A DNA stretch of 64,000 bases from an uncultured Bacteroidales bacterium (GCA_902796035.1 CADBNR010000063.1:1-64000); one strand, 5' to 3'; shown: positions 1 to 9,776, numbered from the stretch's first letter. A program made the numbers and translations. The notes: generated from the letters alone by a model not told the origin.

Positions 1-7
1 GCGAATG

Positions 8-15
8 CAAAATTA
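8..15 (-). promoter_or_regulatory. -7 promoter motif facing off the left edge
   Basis: On the minus strand this reads TAATTTTG, matching the Bacteroidetes -7 consensus TAnnTTTG. It points left, so it would serve a gene lying outside the window. No -33 element can be judged. Confidence 0.4.
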
Positions 16-87
16 GTACGTTTTTCAGCCCTTGTCAAGTCCAAAGACGATATTTTTTCAAATTTCCTTTACTTATCCGTTTAACTC

Positions 88-109
88 ATTGATTATTTGC
101 GTAATCAAT
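88..109. terminator. AT-rich hairpin downstream of the MBOAT gene
   Basis: ATTGATTA and TAATCAAT form a perfect 8-bp stem around a 6-base loop, about 30 bases beyond the stop of the MBOAT gene. It could end the long minus-strand operon, but the stem is AT-rich and there is no clean U tract on the minus strand. Confidence 0.3.
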
Positions 110-140
110 AAATGTTAAAATATTTGTAATTTTGTTAATA

Positions 141-1652
141 TCAGAACTGAAAATAGATAAACGGCGCTACTTCCTCCGACATGAACTCTATTACAAGCTG
201 CACTACCAGTATGAAAGCTATGAGCTTCACAATCCATGGGGACTTAACGAACAACGATTGACATTTGTCAGCAATGCTCTGAGGCACGAAGTGGAATGCC
301 ATCAGACACAGCATCATGATACACCACACCATCCGGGCCTCAAAAAATTGCGGAAATTGATTCCACTGGAAGTCTACAAAAATGTTTTGGATAATCAACA
401 CAGAGTCCTGGAACGAGGCAGCACGAAAGAATACCCACAGCAACGACACATATATAAATGTAATCAGCCAGCTGACGAAAATAGTGAACCAGTTGTCGGA
501 TATTTTGGAAAGCACCGGCTTACTCATCTTATGCACGGCAAGTCCTACCCCATGCATGGCACCCCAGAACACGAACTTCCAAGCTGCGCCATGCCACAGA
601 CCACCTATAAGCATGGTCAGGAAATTGTTGACATACGTACGCACGGTCCCTTTTCTGTTTCCTCCCAACGGAATATAGACATAATCACGAAGCCATGAGG
701 AGAGCGAGATGTGCCATCTGCGCCAGAATTCCGTCAGGTTCCGACTCTGGTAGGGAGAATCAAAGTTGATACCAAGTTTAAAACCCATTATCAGTGCTAT
801 GCCTATGGCCATATCCGAGTATCCGGAGAAGTCGCAATATATCTGCATGGTATATCCAAGCACACCCATCAGGGTCTGAACGCCTGTGTAAAGGGTCGGC
901 TCGTTGAATATAAGGTCATTGTATTGCGCGATGTAGTCGGCTATGAGTGCCTTTTTGATCACACCGCACATTATGAGCCACAGACCTGCCCAGATTTCAT
1001 CGGATGTAGCCCGGCGGTTTTCCTTCAACTGCGGCAGGAAATAATCAGCCCTTACAATAGGTCCGGCCACCAATGCCGGGAAAAAGGAAAGGAAGAAAAT
1101 ATAATCGAGCCATGATTCAGTGGGTTCTATCTTCCGTTTATACACATCCACAACATAGCTGATGGACTGGAATGTGTAGAACGAAATGCCGACAGGAAGG
1201 ATAATGTCAAGTGGCTGGAAATTTCCCTGCACCATCTGGTTCCAATTCCACAGAAAGAAATTGGCATACTTGAAGTATCCTAATATGGACAAGGAAAGAA
1301 TGATTGAAAACCACATCAGCGTTTTACGCGCCGATTGACCTTTCAGCTTTCCCATCCATTTTGCCACAGACCAGTCAATCATCGATGTGGCCATCAACAT
1401 CAGGAAGAAAAGGCCGGACGATTTATAATAGAAATATAATGAGAACAGCACGACAAATATAGTCATGCGCAGCTTGTTCTTCTTCAGCAATGCGTAAACG
1501 GGCAGAAACAGGATGAACAGCACCCAGAACAGTCCGCTTGAGAACAGCATCGGAGCCGAAGGGTCATAGGCGAACGCCTGCCAGAAATTGTTCAGAGCCA
1601 TTTCCGCGTTGTCGCGCAGAGCATCCCATGTCATAGTCGAAGCATCTTCCAT
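141..1652 (-). CDS. MBOAT-family membrane-bound O-acyltransferase
   Basis: This is a multi-spanning inner-membrane acyltransferase of the AlgI/DltB type, which passes an acyl group (usually acetyl) across the membrane to an exported polysaccharide or wall polymer. The family core is visible: TEFWRRWHISLSSWLRDYVY near residue 308, then GGLWHGAAW near 350, which holds the expected catalytic histidine. Hydrophobic segments run through most of its 503 residues. I start at the ATG at 1652 rather than the GTG codon just before it. It is the last gene of the long minus operon, 12 bases after an SGNH-hydrolase-like gene; such pairs typically act together in acetylation. The substrate cannot be told from sequence. 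Confidence 0.88.
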   Translation of the reverse strand: MEDASTMTWDALRDNAEMALNNFWQAFAYDPSAPMLFSSGLFWVLFILFLPVYALLKKNKLRMTIFVVLFSLYFYYKSSGLFFLMLMATSMIDWSVAKWMGKLKGQSARKTLMWFSIILSLSILGYFKYANFFLWNWNQMVQGNFQPLDIILPVGISFYTFQSISYVVDVYKRKIEPTESWLDYIFFLSFFPALVAGPIVRADYFLPQLKENRRATSDEIWAGLWLIMCGVIKKALIADYIAQYNDLIFNEPTLYTGVQTLMGVLGYTMQIYCDFSGYSDMAIGIALIMGFKLGINFDSPYQSRNLTEFWRRWHISLSSWLRDYVYIPLGGNRKGTVRTYVNNFLTMLIGGLWHGAAWKFVFWGAMHGVGLAVHKMSKPVLSKISDNWFTIFVSWLITFIYVSLLWVFFRAASFQDSVLIIQNIFVDFQWNQFPQFFEARMVWCIMMLCLMAFHFVPQSIADKCQSLFVKSPWIVKLIAFILVVQLVIEFMSEEVAPFIYFQF

Positions 1653-1664
1653 CACTTGAATTTA

Positions 1665-2444
1665 TTACTTGTTCAGAGCTTTAAGGAAAACGATATTAGG
1701 ATTTACCTTCCCAATTGAATCAGACGGCACATTCGCAACAAAAGGATGCGCCGACTTAGGCAGCCATCGCATTATGGAATCAATCCACAGTGCCGATGAT
1801 TTGCGCGTAGGATGAATGTGATCGGCCTTCCGATCGAAATGCATGCCTTCAGACCGGAAGAAACTTCCAGGCTTACAGGTAGACTGTAACAGATCGTTGA
1901 TACCGGAATCCTTCTGCCAGTTAGGAGGTCCGATCCACACATACGGAATAGTGTCGATTACTTCCAGTATTTTCTTGATATAGGGTAACCTTGATCGGGG
2001 ATCCTTGAAATAAAGCTCGTTACTTCCAAGCGAAATAAAAATCTGCGTAGGCTTGTACCTTGCAATCTGATTGGCCAGGGTGTCATAGTCTGCCCAGATC
2101 TTGGTATTGCTGGAATCCCAGTTTACAGAATGAATGGTATGACCGTTGGCCTTTGCATATTGTGCCAGGCGGAGGGCGAGGTTCCATGTCATGGAATCAC
2201 CGAATATAAACAATGACTGAGGCAACGAATCCGTCTCAGCCTTGACCTGCGCGACCGTGTCGCGGGGCATCGCCAGGGAGTCGCCAGATATGCTATCGGA
2301 TTCATTGGCAAGCAAAGTCTTATCGAACGGTGCTTTCTTGACCGTATAATCACCTATAACGATGTCATCGGAGAAAGCCACCACGAAAATAACAGCAAGT
2401 GCTGTGGCGAGCAATAGCCACAAACCGGAATAGTTCTTAAACAT
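1665..2444 (-). CDS. SGNH/GDSL-hydrolase-like protein, partner of the MBOAT protein
   Basis: The 259-residue protein has one N-terminal hydrophobic segment (residues about 7-25), which should anchor it in the inner membrane with the rest in the periplasm. SGNH landmarks are present in order: GDSM near residue 83 with the nucleophile serine, GSNE near 140, and DHIHPT near 210 supplying the Asp/His pair. This resembles AlgJ/AlgX/DltD-type partners of MBOAT proteins, which complete transfer of the acyl group to the polymer. The spacing to the MBOAT gene is 12 bases. Assignment to acetyl transfer rather than simple esterase activity rests on this context. Confidence 0.75.
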   Translation of the reverse strand: MFKNYSGLWLLLATALAVIFVVAFSDDIVIGDYTVKKAPFDKTLLANESDSISGDSLAMPRDTVAQVKAETDSLPQSLFIFGDSMTWNLALRLAQYAKANGHTIHSVNWDSSNTKIWADYDTLANQIARYKPTQIFISLGSNELYFKDPRSRLPYIKKILEVIDTIPYVWIGPPNWQKDSGINDLLQSTCKPGSFFRSEGMHFDRKADHIHPTRKSSALWIDSIMRWLPKSAHPFVANVPSDSIGKVNPNIVFLKALNK

Positions 2445-2468
2445 TTACGTTCAGCCCCGACATGGGCT

Positions 2469-2822
2469 TCATGACAACAGGGTTATTGAAGCGGTGCCGT
2501 CCATGTTGCGCACTGGCACCGATGTTTTCTTTATTGTTACAGCAAGATTCTGAATCCCGGGATAACGTTCATGCAGATCGTCGGACACAGCTTTCGCCAC
2601 CGATTCAAGCAGCATCCACGGCTGGTCCATGCGATGTGCCACCATTTCGTATACATCGGCATACGAAATGGTAGTGCAAAGGTCCTCCATACTAAACTGA
2701 TTGGCAGGATACCTTATTTCCACGTCCACCACGAATTCGTTTCCCACCACACGTTCCTGATCCATCACTCCTATCCGGGAATAAAACTGCAGGCCGTTAA
2801 GTCGGATTACAAAGCATTCCAT
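2469..2822 (-). CDS. folB: Dihydroneopterin aldolase
   Basis: FolB converts 7,8-dihydroneopterin to 6-hydroxymethyl-7,8-dihydropterin plus glycolaldehyde in folate synthesis. The 117-residue length is that of the family, and the start LNGLQFYSRIGVMDQERVVG carries the characteristic pattern with the substrate-binding tyrosine/glutamate region. SYADVYEMV and the late TIKKTSVPV segment also fit. The ATG at 2822 overlaps the rpiB stop as TGATG, implying translational coupling; the GTG one codon upstream is less likely. Inclusion in an envelope-biased operon appears to be packaging rather than pathway logic. Confidence 0.88.
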   Translation of the reverse strand: MECFVIRLNGLQFYSRIGVMDQERVVGNEFVVDVEIRYPANQFSMEDLCTTISYADVYEMVAHRMDQPWMLLESVAKAVSDDLHERYPGIQNLAVTIKKTSVPVRNMDGTASITLLS

Positions 2823-3262
2823 CACATTACAGATACCGGAATCTTTTCAATACGGCGCAGATGACGTCCAGCCTCGAACTGAGCGTTAAGATAAGCGTCA
2901 ATTATAGCCTTGGCCTGATCCTCGGTCACGAAACGCGCGGGCAGGTCGATGAAATTTGCGGCATTATGTCTGCGGGCCAGTTCAGCAATTTCGGGCAGCC
3001 AGCACAAGGCGGCGCGTATACCCTGATGCTTGTTCAAGGTCATGCTTATGCCATTTCCGCTTCCGCACAAGGCAATTCCAAACGCACACTCGCCTCGCTC
3101 CACGGCAAAGGCCGCCGGATGGGCATAGTCGGGATAGTCACACGATTCAGCGCTATATGTGCCAAAATCATGGACATCATAGCCCTTCGACTTCATGTAT
3201 TCCATCATCTGCAGCTTCATTTCATATCCTGCATGATCACTACAAAACGCCACTTTCTCCAT
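2822..3262 (-). CDS. rpiB: Ribose-5-phosphate isomerase B
   Basis: This enzyme interconverts ribose 5-phosphate and ribulose 5-phosphate in the pentose phosphate pathway. The 146-residue protein begins with FCSDHAGYEMK, the phosphate/substrate-binding segment of the RpiB/LacAB family, and carries ALCGSGNGISM, which contains the catalytic cysteine and anion hole. An HNAANF segment follows near residue 100. Some homologues act on allose or galactose phosphates, but RpiB is the usual role in a genome of this type. It lies between a GtrA protein and folB, with stop/start overlap into folB. Confidence 0.88.
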   Translation of the reverse strand: MEKVAFCSDHAGYEMKLQMMEYMKSKGYDVHDFGTYSAESCDYPDYAHPAAFAVERGECAFGIALCGSGNGISMTLNKHQGIRAALCWLPEIAELARRHNAANFIDLPARFVTEDQAKAIIDAYLNAQFEAGRHLRRIEKIPVSVM

Positions 3263-3272
3263 ATTTGATATT

Positions 3273-3734
3273 CTAATATTCGTCTTCAGTCTTTAGGACT
3301 TCGGACATTGTTGGTTTATTTTTGTTTTTGCCGGCAAAGAAGTTTGACTTAAATGCAAATCTCACCATCACATAATTCAAGGGCACGCATATAGCCAAGG
3401 CAGGCAACAGAGCCAATGTCTTTCCCACAATACCTTTAAATATAGCCACAAGACCAGTCTGTATCCCCATGTTGATAAGATGACTTATCGTAAAAGCCAA
3501 TCCGCGTCCGACGTTTGCCTTGCTGTGGAACGTGAAATGGCTCGAGAGCAAGAAATTGCCTATGAAACTGATGGCGTAGCTTATCATTGTCGACACCACC
3601 GCGGGCAGCTTTACGGCTTCGACGAACACAACGTATACACCGTACTGGAGACATGTGCAGAATCCGCCCACAAGACAGAACCGTACCATTTCCGCCCGTT
3701 TGCCCGATCCGGTAAGCCAGCTCCTGATAGACAT
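3273..3734 (-). CDS. GtrA-like polytopic membrane protein
   Basis: The 153-residue protein has four hydrophobic segments after a short cationic start, and RFCLVGGFCTCLQYGVY is a typical opening of the GtrA family. FIGNFLLSSHFTF, with its asparagine and phenylalanine-rich turn, is another family mark. GtrA proteins are thought to help move lipid-linked sugars (such as undecaprenyl-phosphate glucose) across the inner membrane or to support surface polysaccharide synthesis. No glycosyltransferase partner is next to it; neighbours are engB and rpiB at spacings of about 10 bases. The cargo is unknown. Confidence 0.78.
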   Translation of the reverse strand: MSIRSWLTGSGKRAEMVRFCLVGGFCTCLQYGVYVVFVEAVKLPAVVSTMISYAISFIGNFLLSSHFTFHSKANVGRGLAFTISHLINMGIQTGLVAIFKGIVGKTLALLPALAICVPLNYVMVRFAFKSNFFAGKNKNKPTMSEVLKTEDEY

Positions 3735-3745
3735 GATTCACACAG

Positions 3746-4366
3746 TTATTCAGATTTACATTCCGACTTTAATTCCCGGTTTATGGAATCTATATAATCC
3801 AACACCTCGTCGCGACCGCGAGGCTTTTCGGACGACGTAATGAATATTTGGGGCAATTCCTCCCAACTGAGTTTAAGTTCATTTTTATATGCCTCCACAT
3901 TTCTTTCCACCGCAGCATTACTCAATTTGTCGGCTTTGGTGAAAATTATTGAAAACGGCACTCCATGCTCTCCGAGCCAGTCCATGAACTCCATGTCTAT
4001 TTTCTGAGGTTCATGACGCACGTCTATCAGCACAAACAGATTGGTGAGCTGCCGGCGGTCCAGCACATAACCCTCAATCAGTTTCTGCAACTGATCACGC
4101 TGTGCCTTACCGCGCTGCGCATAGCCGTATCCGGGGAGGTCAACCAGATACCATTCCCCGTCATTGATGCTGAAATGGTTTATCAACAACGTCTTGCCGG
4201 GTGTCTGTGACGTCTTGGCCAGACCCTTGCGCCTTACCAGCATATTGATAAGCGACGACTTGCCGACATTCGACCTTCCGATAAAGGCATATTCCGGCGC
4301 ATGGACATCCGGACACTTGGAAACATCCGGTGAACTTATCACGAATTTGGGATTCTTAATTTCCAT
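3746..4366 (-). CDS. engB: Ribosome biogenesis GTP-binding protein YsxC/EngB
   Basis: This is a TRAFAC-class GTPase required for late assembly of the large ribosomal subunit. GTPase motifs are clear: G1 GRSNVGKSS near residue 24, switch/G3 DLPGYG near 70, and G4 TKADK near 135, followed by an SSEK element. The length of 206 residues matches the family. I start at the ATG at 4366, giving MEIKNPKF; a TTG three codons earlier would leave only two bases after the lysC stop. It sits 10 bases after lysC and 11 before the GtrA gene, so it is cotranscribed with metabolic and envelope genes. Confidence 0.92.
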   Translation of the reverse strand: MEIKNPKFVISSPDVSKCPDVHAPEYAFIGRSNVGKSSLINMLVRRKGLAKTSQTPGKTLLINHFSINDGEWYLVDLPGYGYAQRGKAQRDQLQKLIEGYVLDRRQLTNLFVLIDVRHEPQKIDMEFMDWLGEHGVPFSIIFTKADKLSNAAVERNVEAYKNELKLSWEELPQIFITSSEKPRGRDEVLDYIDSINRELKSECKSE

Positions 4367-4376
4367 ATCTTTCAAT

Positions 4377-5747
4377 TTATGCCGGAATCACCGAATCGTG
4401 CACCAGCTTAAGAGCCTGCTCCGCTTTATCGTCGTTCACGACCAAAGCCAGAGTCGAGTCCGACGTTCCTTCCGACAGACCGTTCACGGTGATTCCGTTG
4501 CGGTTCAGCGTACTGGTCAGCCTTGCGCCCAGACCTTGCATTCGGCGTATTCCTTCCTTTACAACAGCAATTATAGCAAGATGCTCCGTCAGGTACACGC
4601 TAAGCACGTCACCGGCGCCGATTTCAGGCGCGAACTCGTTGCGCACGGTTTCCAACGCCTTTCGCGCATCAGCAGCCTTGACCGAGATTGTGAATTCCAT
4701 CGCATCCTCATCGCCGGTGGCAAGCATTACCGATATGCCGTTTCGTGCCATGGCGTTGTATGTGCGCGTATTCACTTCCTCTATGTCTTTCACCACCTTT
4801 CCGTGTATGGTGACGGTAGCGGTATCACGCACATACGACACTCCCCTCACCTCGTCGGGCAATCGTGTGGCATTGTCCGTTATCAACGTTCCCGGCACTT
4901 CGGGACGATGGGTATTCAATATCTTGATCGGTATGTTTTTGTGAAATACCGGATAAATCGTGGGGGGATAAATCACTTTTGCACCAAAGGAACATAGTTC
5001 CATGCTTTCTACGAACGACATATCGGGAATCACCTTCGCGTCCTTGATAATTCTCGGATCGGACGTCATGAATCCGTCAACGTCGGTCCATATCTCAAGC
5101 ATTTCGGCGTCCAGGGCTGCCGCCACCAATGCCGCGGTATAGTCCGAGCCGCCTCGACCCAGGTTGGTGATGGTGCCGTCATTATTATCGCGGGAGATAA
5201 AGCCTCCTATCACGCAATGCTGCTCCAATGGTAACGGGAAGTTGCGTTGTATCAATTTTTCGGTGGCCTTGCGGTCGGCTATGTTCCTGCCCATCCACCG
5301 CTCTGTCTTGACAAATTCAAGTGAATCCTTGTGACAGGCACCGGAAACTATCGCCGCAACTATCACCGAAGACATTCTCTCTCCGTAACTGACAATTCTG
5401 TCCAAAGTCCGTTCCGGCAATTCGTTAATCAGCGATACGCCCAGGTAAAGATTGCCGAGTTCCGTCAGCATCGCGTCAACTTTTTCCAGCACTTCACCCT
5501 GTTTATCATGAGACACGAGCTCATGGATTATGTCATGATGACGCTTGGCGCAGCACTCCATGGCGTCGATTCGCGTATCCTTACCTTCAGCCGATTCCTT
5601 GGCTGTGGCGATAAGCCGGTCGGTCAGCCCCCCTAATGCAGATACGACAACGACGGCCGGCGAATCAAGCGACTCCACTATTCTCTTTACATTCCGCAGG
5701 CTTTCTATGGTGCCCACCGACGTGCCGCCGAATTTCAATACTTTCAT
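4377..5747 (-). CDS. lysC: Aspartate kinase (monofunctional)
   Basis: The enzyme phosphorylates aspartate, the first step towards lysine, diaminopimelate, threonine and methionine. KFGGTSVGT at residues 4-12 is the conserved amino-acid-kinase start, SYGERMSS lies near 117, and GRGGSDYTA near 198 is the nucleotide/aspartate site. The last 150 or so residues form the regulatory ACT pair (for example [15 protein letters not shown]), so feedback control by end product is expected. At 456 residues it lacks a fused homoserine dehydrogenase. Its start directly abuts the stop of the MCE gene. Presence beside an amidase and lipid-transport genes may reflect diaminopimelate supply for peptidoglycan, which is inference. 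Confidence 0.92.
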   Translation of the reverse strand: MKVLKFGGTSVGTIESLRNVKRIVESLDSPAVVVVSALGGLTDRLIATAKESAEGKDTRIDAMECCAKRHHDIIHELVSHDKQGEVLEKVDAMLTELGNLYLGVSLINELPERTLDRIVSYGERMSSVIVAAIVSGACHKDSLEFVKTERWMGRNIADRKATEKLIQRNFPLPLEQHCVIGGFISRDNNDGTITNLGRGGSDYTAALVAAALDAEMLEIWTDVDGFMTSDPRIIKDAKVIPDMSFVESMELCSFGAKVIYPPTIYPVFHKNIPIKILNTHRPEVPGTLITDNATRLPDEVRGVSYVRDTATVTIHGKVVKDIEEVNTRTYNAMARNGISVMLATGDEDAMEFTISVKAADARKALETVRNEFAPEIGAGDVLSVYLTEHLAIIAVVKEGIRRMQGLGARLTSTLNRNGITVNGLSEGTSDSTLALVVNDDKAEQALKLVHDSVIPA

Positions 5748-6647
5748 TTAAAACAGCTTGATTGAAATGTAACGCTTGGGATTTTTCTTTACATCGAGCA
5801 CCAGCGAGTCAATATCGGCGGCCACTCTATTGAGACGATTATAAAGTTCAGGGTCCTTAGTGAGAAGTCCCAGAGTGGAATTTTCCTCGTTAAGCTGAGT
5901 GCTGAAGCGTGACAGTTCATCCGTTATCTTATACACATTGTCCATCGTGGAATTGATGGGCAGCTGGTTCAGATTGTGCGAAAGCAGCATCAGATTGTAG
6001 CTTACGGAATCCAGTTTATGCGTCAGGCTTCTGGCATTGTGCATCAACGGCGGCACATCGCGCTTCACCGTGCCTTGAAGGTCTCCGGTCATTGTCAACA
6101 CATTTTCCGTAATACCGTCCAGCCTTCGTACGGATGCTATGAGAGCGGGGTCCGAAACCAGATCGTTAAGATTGTTGATCAACGAATCGATATGAGGCAC
6201 CATTTTGTTTATATTAGGCACCAGGTCATTGGTAACGGCATCCATTATTCCTTTCTCGCTGCGCAAAGGCACGAATCCGCCGTTTGGAATGAGGTTAGAA
6301 CTCTTGCCGACCACCAGGTTTATATATCCACCGTTTAACAGCGAGGACGCAAGCTGCGCGTACGAATCCTCGGGGAGATTCAGCTTGTCGTTTACGGCCA
6401 GTAATATCTTGATCTTGCCGGGATGGTCGTAATCATACTTGATGCTTCTGACCTGTCCAACCTTGAAACCGTTGACCGTCACAGGAGCCGACTTTTCAAG
6501 GCCCGATACATCCGTAGCCTCGGCATAATAGAAATGGGTGGGATTCAACAGATTGATACCCTTCAGATAGTCGATGCCGAAAAACAGCACCAGCCCGGCT
6601 ATTATCACACACAAGCCGATTATAAACTCCTTGTTATATTTTTTCAT
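5748..6647 (-). CDS. MCE-domain lipid-transport protein (MlaD-like)
   Basis: The protein has one N-terminal transmembrane helix (residues about 8-26) and then an MCE domain (about 35-115, including VTVNGFKVGQVRSI and LLNGGYINL). A long periplasmic C-terminal half is predicted to be largely helical. MCE proteins form hexameric rings that shuttle phospholipids between inner and outer membranes, fed by an MlaE permease and MlaF ATPase. Those two are encoded divergently at 9885-11422, so this is their probable substrate-binding partner. It differs from short enterobacterial MlaD (about 180 residues) by the extended helical tail, closer to PqiB/YebT-like or tube-forming types. No ABC genes adjoin it directly. 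Confidence 0.82.
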   Translation of the reverse strand: MKKYNKEFIIGLCVIIAGLVLFFGIDYLKGINLLNPTHFYYAEATDVSGLEKSAPVTVNGFKVGQVRSIKYDYDHPGKIKILLAVNDKLNLPEDSYAQLASSLLNGGYINLVVGKSSNLIPNGGFVPLRSEKGIMDAVTNDLVPNINKMVPHIDSLINNLNDLVSDPALIASVRRLDGITENVLTMTGDLQGTVKRDVPPLMHNARSLTHKLDSVSYNLMLLSHNLNQLPINSTMDNVYKITDELSRFSTQLNEENSTLGLLTKDPELYNRLNRVAADIDSLVLDVKKNPKRYISIKLF

Positions 6648-6680
6648 GTCAATTCGTTATCTTAATTTATTGATCGTGAA

Positions 6681-8231
6681 TTATTTTCCACTGTTCTTCC
6701 GGCGCTTTGCCAACGACGTATGGCGTTTGTGACTGCTGGCCTGGGGTTCAGTCTGTTTTGCAACCTGAGCCGCGGCCACAGTCTTTCCGCTCTGAGCATT
6801 TGCCTCAGATCCCCGCTTCTTTCCGTTTTCAGCTTTTGCCAAATGGGTGGAGGAATTTATCACGATACGTTTCTTACCCTTCTCACTGTTATTAACATTT
6901 TTTGAAGATGATTTCTTTTCTTTTCCCTTCTTATTTTTGTCCTTGCTGTTTTTAGTATTCTTGTTTTTTACTTCGGGCAGAGGTTCAGAAACGGCTTTCT
7001 TTTCGACAACAGGTTCCTCCACCTTGGCCAGATAATCCGTTTCCTTCCGGATCAGAATCTCGCCGTTATCTATCTGTCGTTGATCACTAAGTTTTTTAGA
7101 TGAGGCTGAGCGACGGCGGCGTTGTCCCACAGGAAGCGTACGATTGTGCACCGTGGCATAGTTATAGCTTCTTTCCTCGGACTTGGCGACAGATGCCGTC
7201 TGTCTTTTAGCTCCGGAATTCGAGCCGGCCACATTAAGTACGGGAATCCCCGCATCGCTTGTATTTACTTCGGGAACCACAGCGGTTTCCGGAGTCTCCG
7301 ACATGTCATCTGTCTTTTTATTCCTACGTTTATTGCTTCGTCTTGAAGTGCGCGATTCCTTCTTTGTGCTTGTCTCTTTCGATTCCTTAACATTGTCGGC
7401 CGAAGGATCATTCTTTACGCTCAATTGTGGCTTCATGCTCTTGGCATAGCTTTCTATTGCGGCGTACAGTGCCGATGCAAGCTGTTCCTGGCCTTTGTCG
7501 CTACCCATGAACTTAGCGCTCTCAGGATTGCAAATAAAGTCGAGTTCCACCAGTACGGCCGGCATTGATGTGGCCCACAGCACCCAGAATCCGGCCTGCT
7601 TCACTCCCCTGTCGGCCCGGCTGGCGTCTGACACCAGGTGTTTCTGTGCCTCGTTGGCAAACTTAAGGCTCTGGCCCAGATTCTTTTTCTGAGCCATCTC
7701 GAATATGATATACGACTCATCCTTCTTGGGATCGAAGCCTGAATATTTCTGCTCGTAGTTGCTTTCAAGCTCTATCACCGAGTTTTCGCGTTGAGCTACC
7801 TTAAGGTTATTGGCGTCTTTGTGCAGACCGAGCGCGTATACGGACGAACCGGTCACCTTGCGGCGATTCGGATTGCTCTTGTCTACAGAGTTGGTATGTA
7901 TCGAGACAAACAGATTGCCACGGTTACGGTTCGCTATATTGGCCCGCTCCTGCAGGGATATGAAGTTGTCGTCGTCGCGTGTCATCACAACCTTTACGTC
8001 CGTCATCTTCTTACCGATCATGGCAGCCAGTTTCTTGGCAACGCCCAGGTTTATGTCCTTTTCACGCACGTTGTTGTCGACCGCTCCTGTATCGTGACCG
8101 CCATGCCCGGCATCTATCACGACTGTAAACTCAGGCTGTTGCGTAGTAGTCCTACGCGCAGCATCGGCCATACCGCCGCATATTGCGACAGCGGCTAACG
8201 CCAGATATATTGTCTTCTTTATGATATTCAC
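6681..8231 (-). CDS. N-acetylmuramoyl-L-alanine amidase with long basic tail
   Basis: This is a zinc amidase of the AmiA/B/C type (Amidase_3) that cuts the MurNAc-L-Ala bond of peptidoglycan. The catalytic domain spans roughly residues 33-260: VVIDAGHGGHDTGA with a zinc histidine, a glutamate in VREKDIN, FVSIHTNS with the next histidine, and the late catalytic glutamate in LVELDF. I start at the GTG at 8231, four bases after lptB; this puts a clear signal peptide (IIKKTIYLALAAVAICGGMA) at the N terminus. An ATG at 8270 would overlap lptB and precede it with polar residues. The final 240 residues or so are low-complexity, rich in Lys, Arg, Ser and Asn, with no domain recognised. Confidence 0.85.
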   Translation of the reverse strand: MNIIKKTIYLALAAVAICGGMADAARRTTTQQPEFTVVIDAGHGGHDTGAVDNNVREKDINLGVAKKLAAMIGKKMTDVKVVMTRDDDNFISLQERANIANRNRGNLFVSIHTNSVDKSNPNRRKVTGSSVYALGLHKDANNLKVAQRENSVIELESNYEQKYSGFDPKKDESYIIFEMAQKKNLGQSLKFANEAQKHLVSDASRADRGVKQAGFWVLWATSMPAVLVELDFICNPESAKFMGSDKGQEQLASALYAAIESYAKSMKPQLSVKNDPSADNVKESKETSTKKESRTSRRSNKRRNKKTDDMSETPETAVVPEVNTSDAGIPVLNVAGSNSGAKRQTASVAKSEERSYNYATVHNRTLPVGQRRRRSASSKKLSDQRQIDNGEILIRKETDYLAKVEEPVVEKKAVSEPLPEVKNKNTKNSKDKNKKGKEKKSSSKNVNNSEKGKKRIVINSSTHLAKAENGKKRGSEANAQSGKTVAAAQVAKQTEPQASSHKRHTSLAKRRKNSGK

Positions 8232-8235
8232 GTAA

Positions 8236-9171
8236 TTATTCGAATTTTTTTCTGATGAACACGAAGTCACGTCCCAGATATTTCTCCCTTACAATTGGAT
8301 TGGCCACAAGCTCCTCGCTGGTACCCTGGAACAACACCTTGCCTTCAAACAACATGTAGGCCCTGTCGGTGATACCTAAGATTGAGTCTGCCTTATGGTC
8401 GGTAATCAGCACTCCGATGTTGCGTTCCTTCAGGTGATAGACCACTGACTGAATATCCTCCACTGCTATCGGGTCGACAGCCGCGAAAGGCTCGTCAAGC
8501 ATTATGAATTTAGGGTTGATGGCCAGACATCTGGCAATCTCCGTGCGTCGGCGCTCGCCGCCGGACAGATTGCTGCCCTTGTTGCGGCGCACGTGCTCAA
8601 GCTTGAATTCCCTGATGAGCTGTTCCAGCTTCTCTTTCTGATACTCCTTGCTGGTGCCGGACATCTCAAGAATAGCACGGATATTGTTCTCGACACTTAA
8701 CGTTCTGAATACGGAAGCCTCCTGTGGCAAATATCCGATACCCATCTTAGCGCGCTTGTATACAGGATATTCCGTTATGTCGTGACCGTCAAGATATACG
8801 CGGCCACTATTCGGACTGATCAGGCCCACGGTCATATAGAACGTGGTGGTCTTACCTGCCCCGTTAGGACCTAACAACCCGACAATCTCACCCTGCTTCA
8901 CTTCTATCGATACCTTGTTGGCCACGGTACGTTTACCGTATTTCTTAACAAGATCCTGGGTTCTTAATATACCCGGAGCCGGTTCCTCCGTTTCAGTCTC
9001 CACTACCTCTGTGCCTTCCGGTGTGGTCACTTCCGTTGCTGACGCCACTGTCACGGTCTCATGATTCGGGACGCAGCCTTCCAGGTCTGCCTCCTCCTCG
9101 GGTGTGAGTTTATCGGGACGTTCATCAACGTTCCTGTTCAACTTCTTATGTCCGAACCCGAATATCCTCAT
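8236..9171 (-). CDS. lptB: LPS export ABC transporter ATP-binding protein LptB, N-terminally extended
   Basis: LptB powers extraction of lipopolysaccharide from the inner membrane by the LptBFG complex. The ATPase core is plain: Walker [10 protein letters not shown] near residue 99, signature LSGGERRR near 200, Walker [12 protein letters not shown] near 225 and an H-loop LITDHKAD. Family members are about 240 residues; this one has 311 because some 65 extra residues precede the ABC domain, acidic and rich in Glu, Thr and Val. No ATG occurs between residue 1 and the Walker A region, though an internal GTG near residue 56 could yield a conventional length. It overlaps udk by four bases. Confidence 0.9.
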   Translation of the reverse strand: MRIFGFGHKKLNRNVDERPDKLTPEEEADLEGCVPNHETVTVASATEVTTPEGTEVVETETEEPAPGILRTQDLVKKYGKRTVANKVSIEVKQGEIVGLLGPNGAGKTTTFYMTVGLISPNSGRVYLDGHDITEYPVYKRAKMGIGYLPQEASVFRTLSVENNIRAILEMSGTSKEYQKEKLEQLIREFKLEHVRRNKGSNLSGGERRRTEIARCLAINPKFIMLDEPFAAVDPIAVEDIQSVVYHLKERNIGVLITDHKADSILGITDRAYMLFEGKVLFQGTSEELVANPIVREKYLGRDFVFIRKKFE

Positions 9172-9776
9172 TTCAGCAACGATCTGATGTAATCCGTCAG
9201 TAACTTGATAGCCACCATATTATGACCGCCTTGTGGTACGATAAGATCCGCATAGCGCTTAGACGGCTCAATGTAGAGTTCGTGCATCGGCTTGAGAGTC
9301 TCGCGGTATCGGTCTATCACCATTTGCGGAGTGCGATTGCGCTCTATGCAGTCGCGGCTTATGACGCGAATCAGACGCTCGTCAGCCTCTGCGTCTACAA
9401 ACACCTTCACGTCCGTCATATCTCGCAGGGTCTTGTCCGTAAGCACAAGTATTCCTTCCACCACCACAACCTCCGTGGGACGAAGCGTGATAGTTTCCTT
9501 CAGCCTTGAGCAAGTGATGAAATCGTACGTAGGCATCTGCACGGTATTGCCTTCCTTCAGTTCCTGCAAGTGCTTGGTCAGCAACGTCCATTCTATCGAG
9601 GCCGGCTCGTCATAGTTCATCTTCAGACGTTCCTCCAATGGTATATGGGCATTGTCCTTGTAATAACAATCCTGCGGAATCACGCTCACTTCACCCGGAG
9701 GAAGCGCTTCCATGATTTTCCTGACCACTGTGGTCTTGCCCGAGCCTGTACCGCCCGCTATACCTATTACCAACAT
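9168..9776 (-). CDS. udk: Uridine kinase
   Basis: This enzyme phosphorylates uridine and cytidine to UMP and CMP with GTP or ATP in pyrimidine salvage. The P-loop [10 protein letters not shown] is at residues 8-17, followed by QDCYYKD, the usual Udk substrate segment, and YDEPASIEW. The C-terminal part has RDCIERNRT and the [14 protein letters not shown] motif of uridine kinases. Its 202 residues match the family. It is the first gene of an 11-gene minus-strand run, about 40 bases downstream of two overlapping promoter -7 motifs. Confidence 0.93.
   Translation of the reverse strand: MLVIGIAGGTGSGKTTVVRKIMEALPPGEVSVIPQDCYYKDNAHIPLEERLKMNYDEPASIEWTLLTKHLQELKEGNTVQMPTYDFITCSRLKETITLRPTEVVVVEGILVLTDKTLRDMTDVKVFVDAEADERLIRVISRDCIERNRTPQMVIDRYRETLKPMHELYIEPSKRYADLIVPQGGHNMVAIKLLTDYIRSLLK

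Noticed and set aside
132..698. A plus-strand frame antisense to the MBOAT gene, with a TAATTTTG motif at 127-134
   Set aside because: The frame has no protein-like features. The motif could drive an antisense RNA, but the area is AT-rich and such matches occur by chance, so it is not reported as a promoter.
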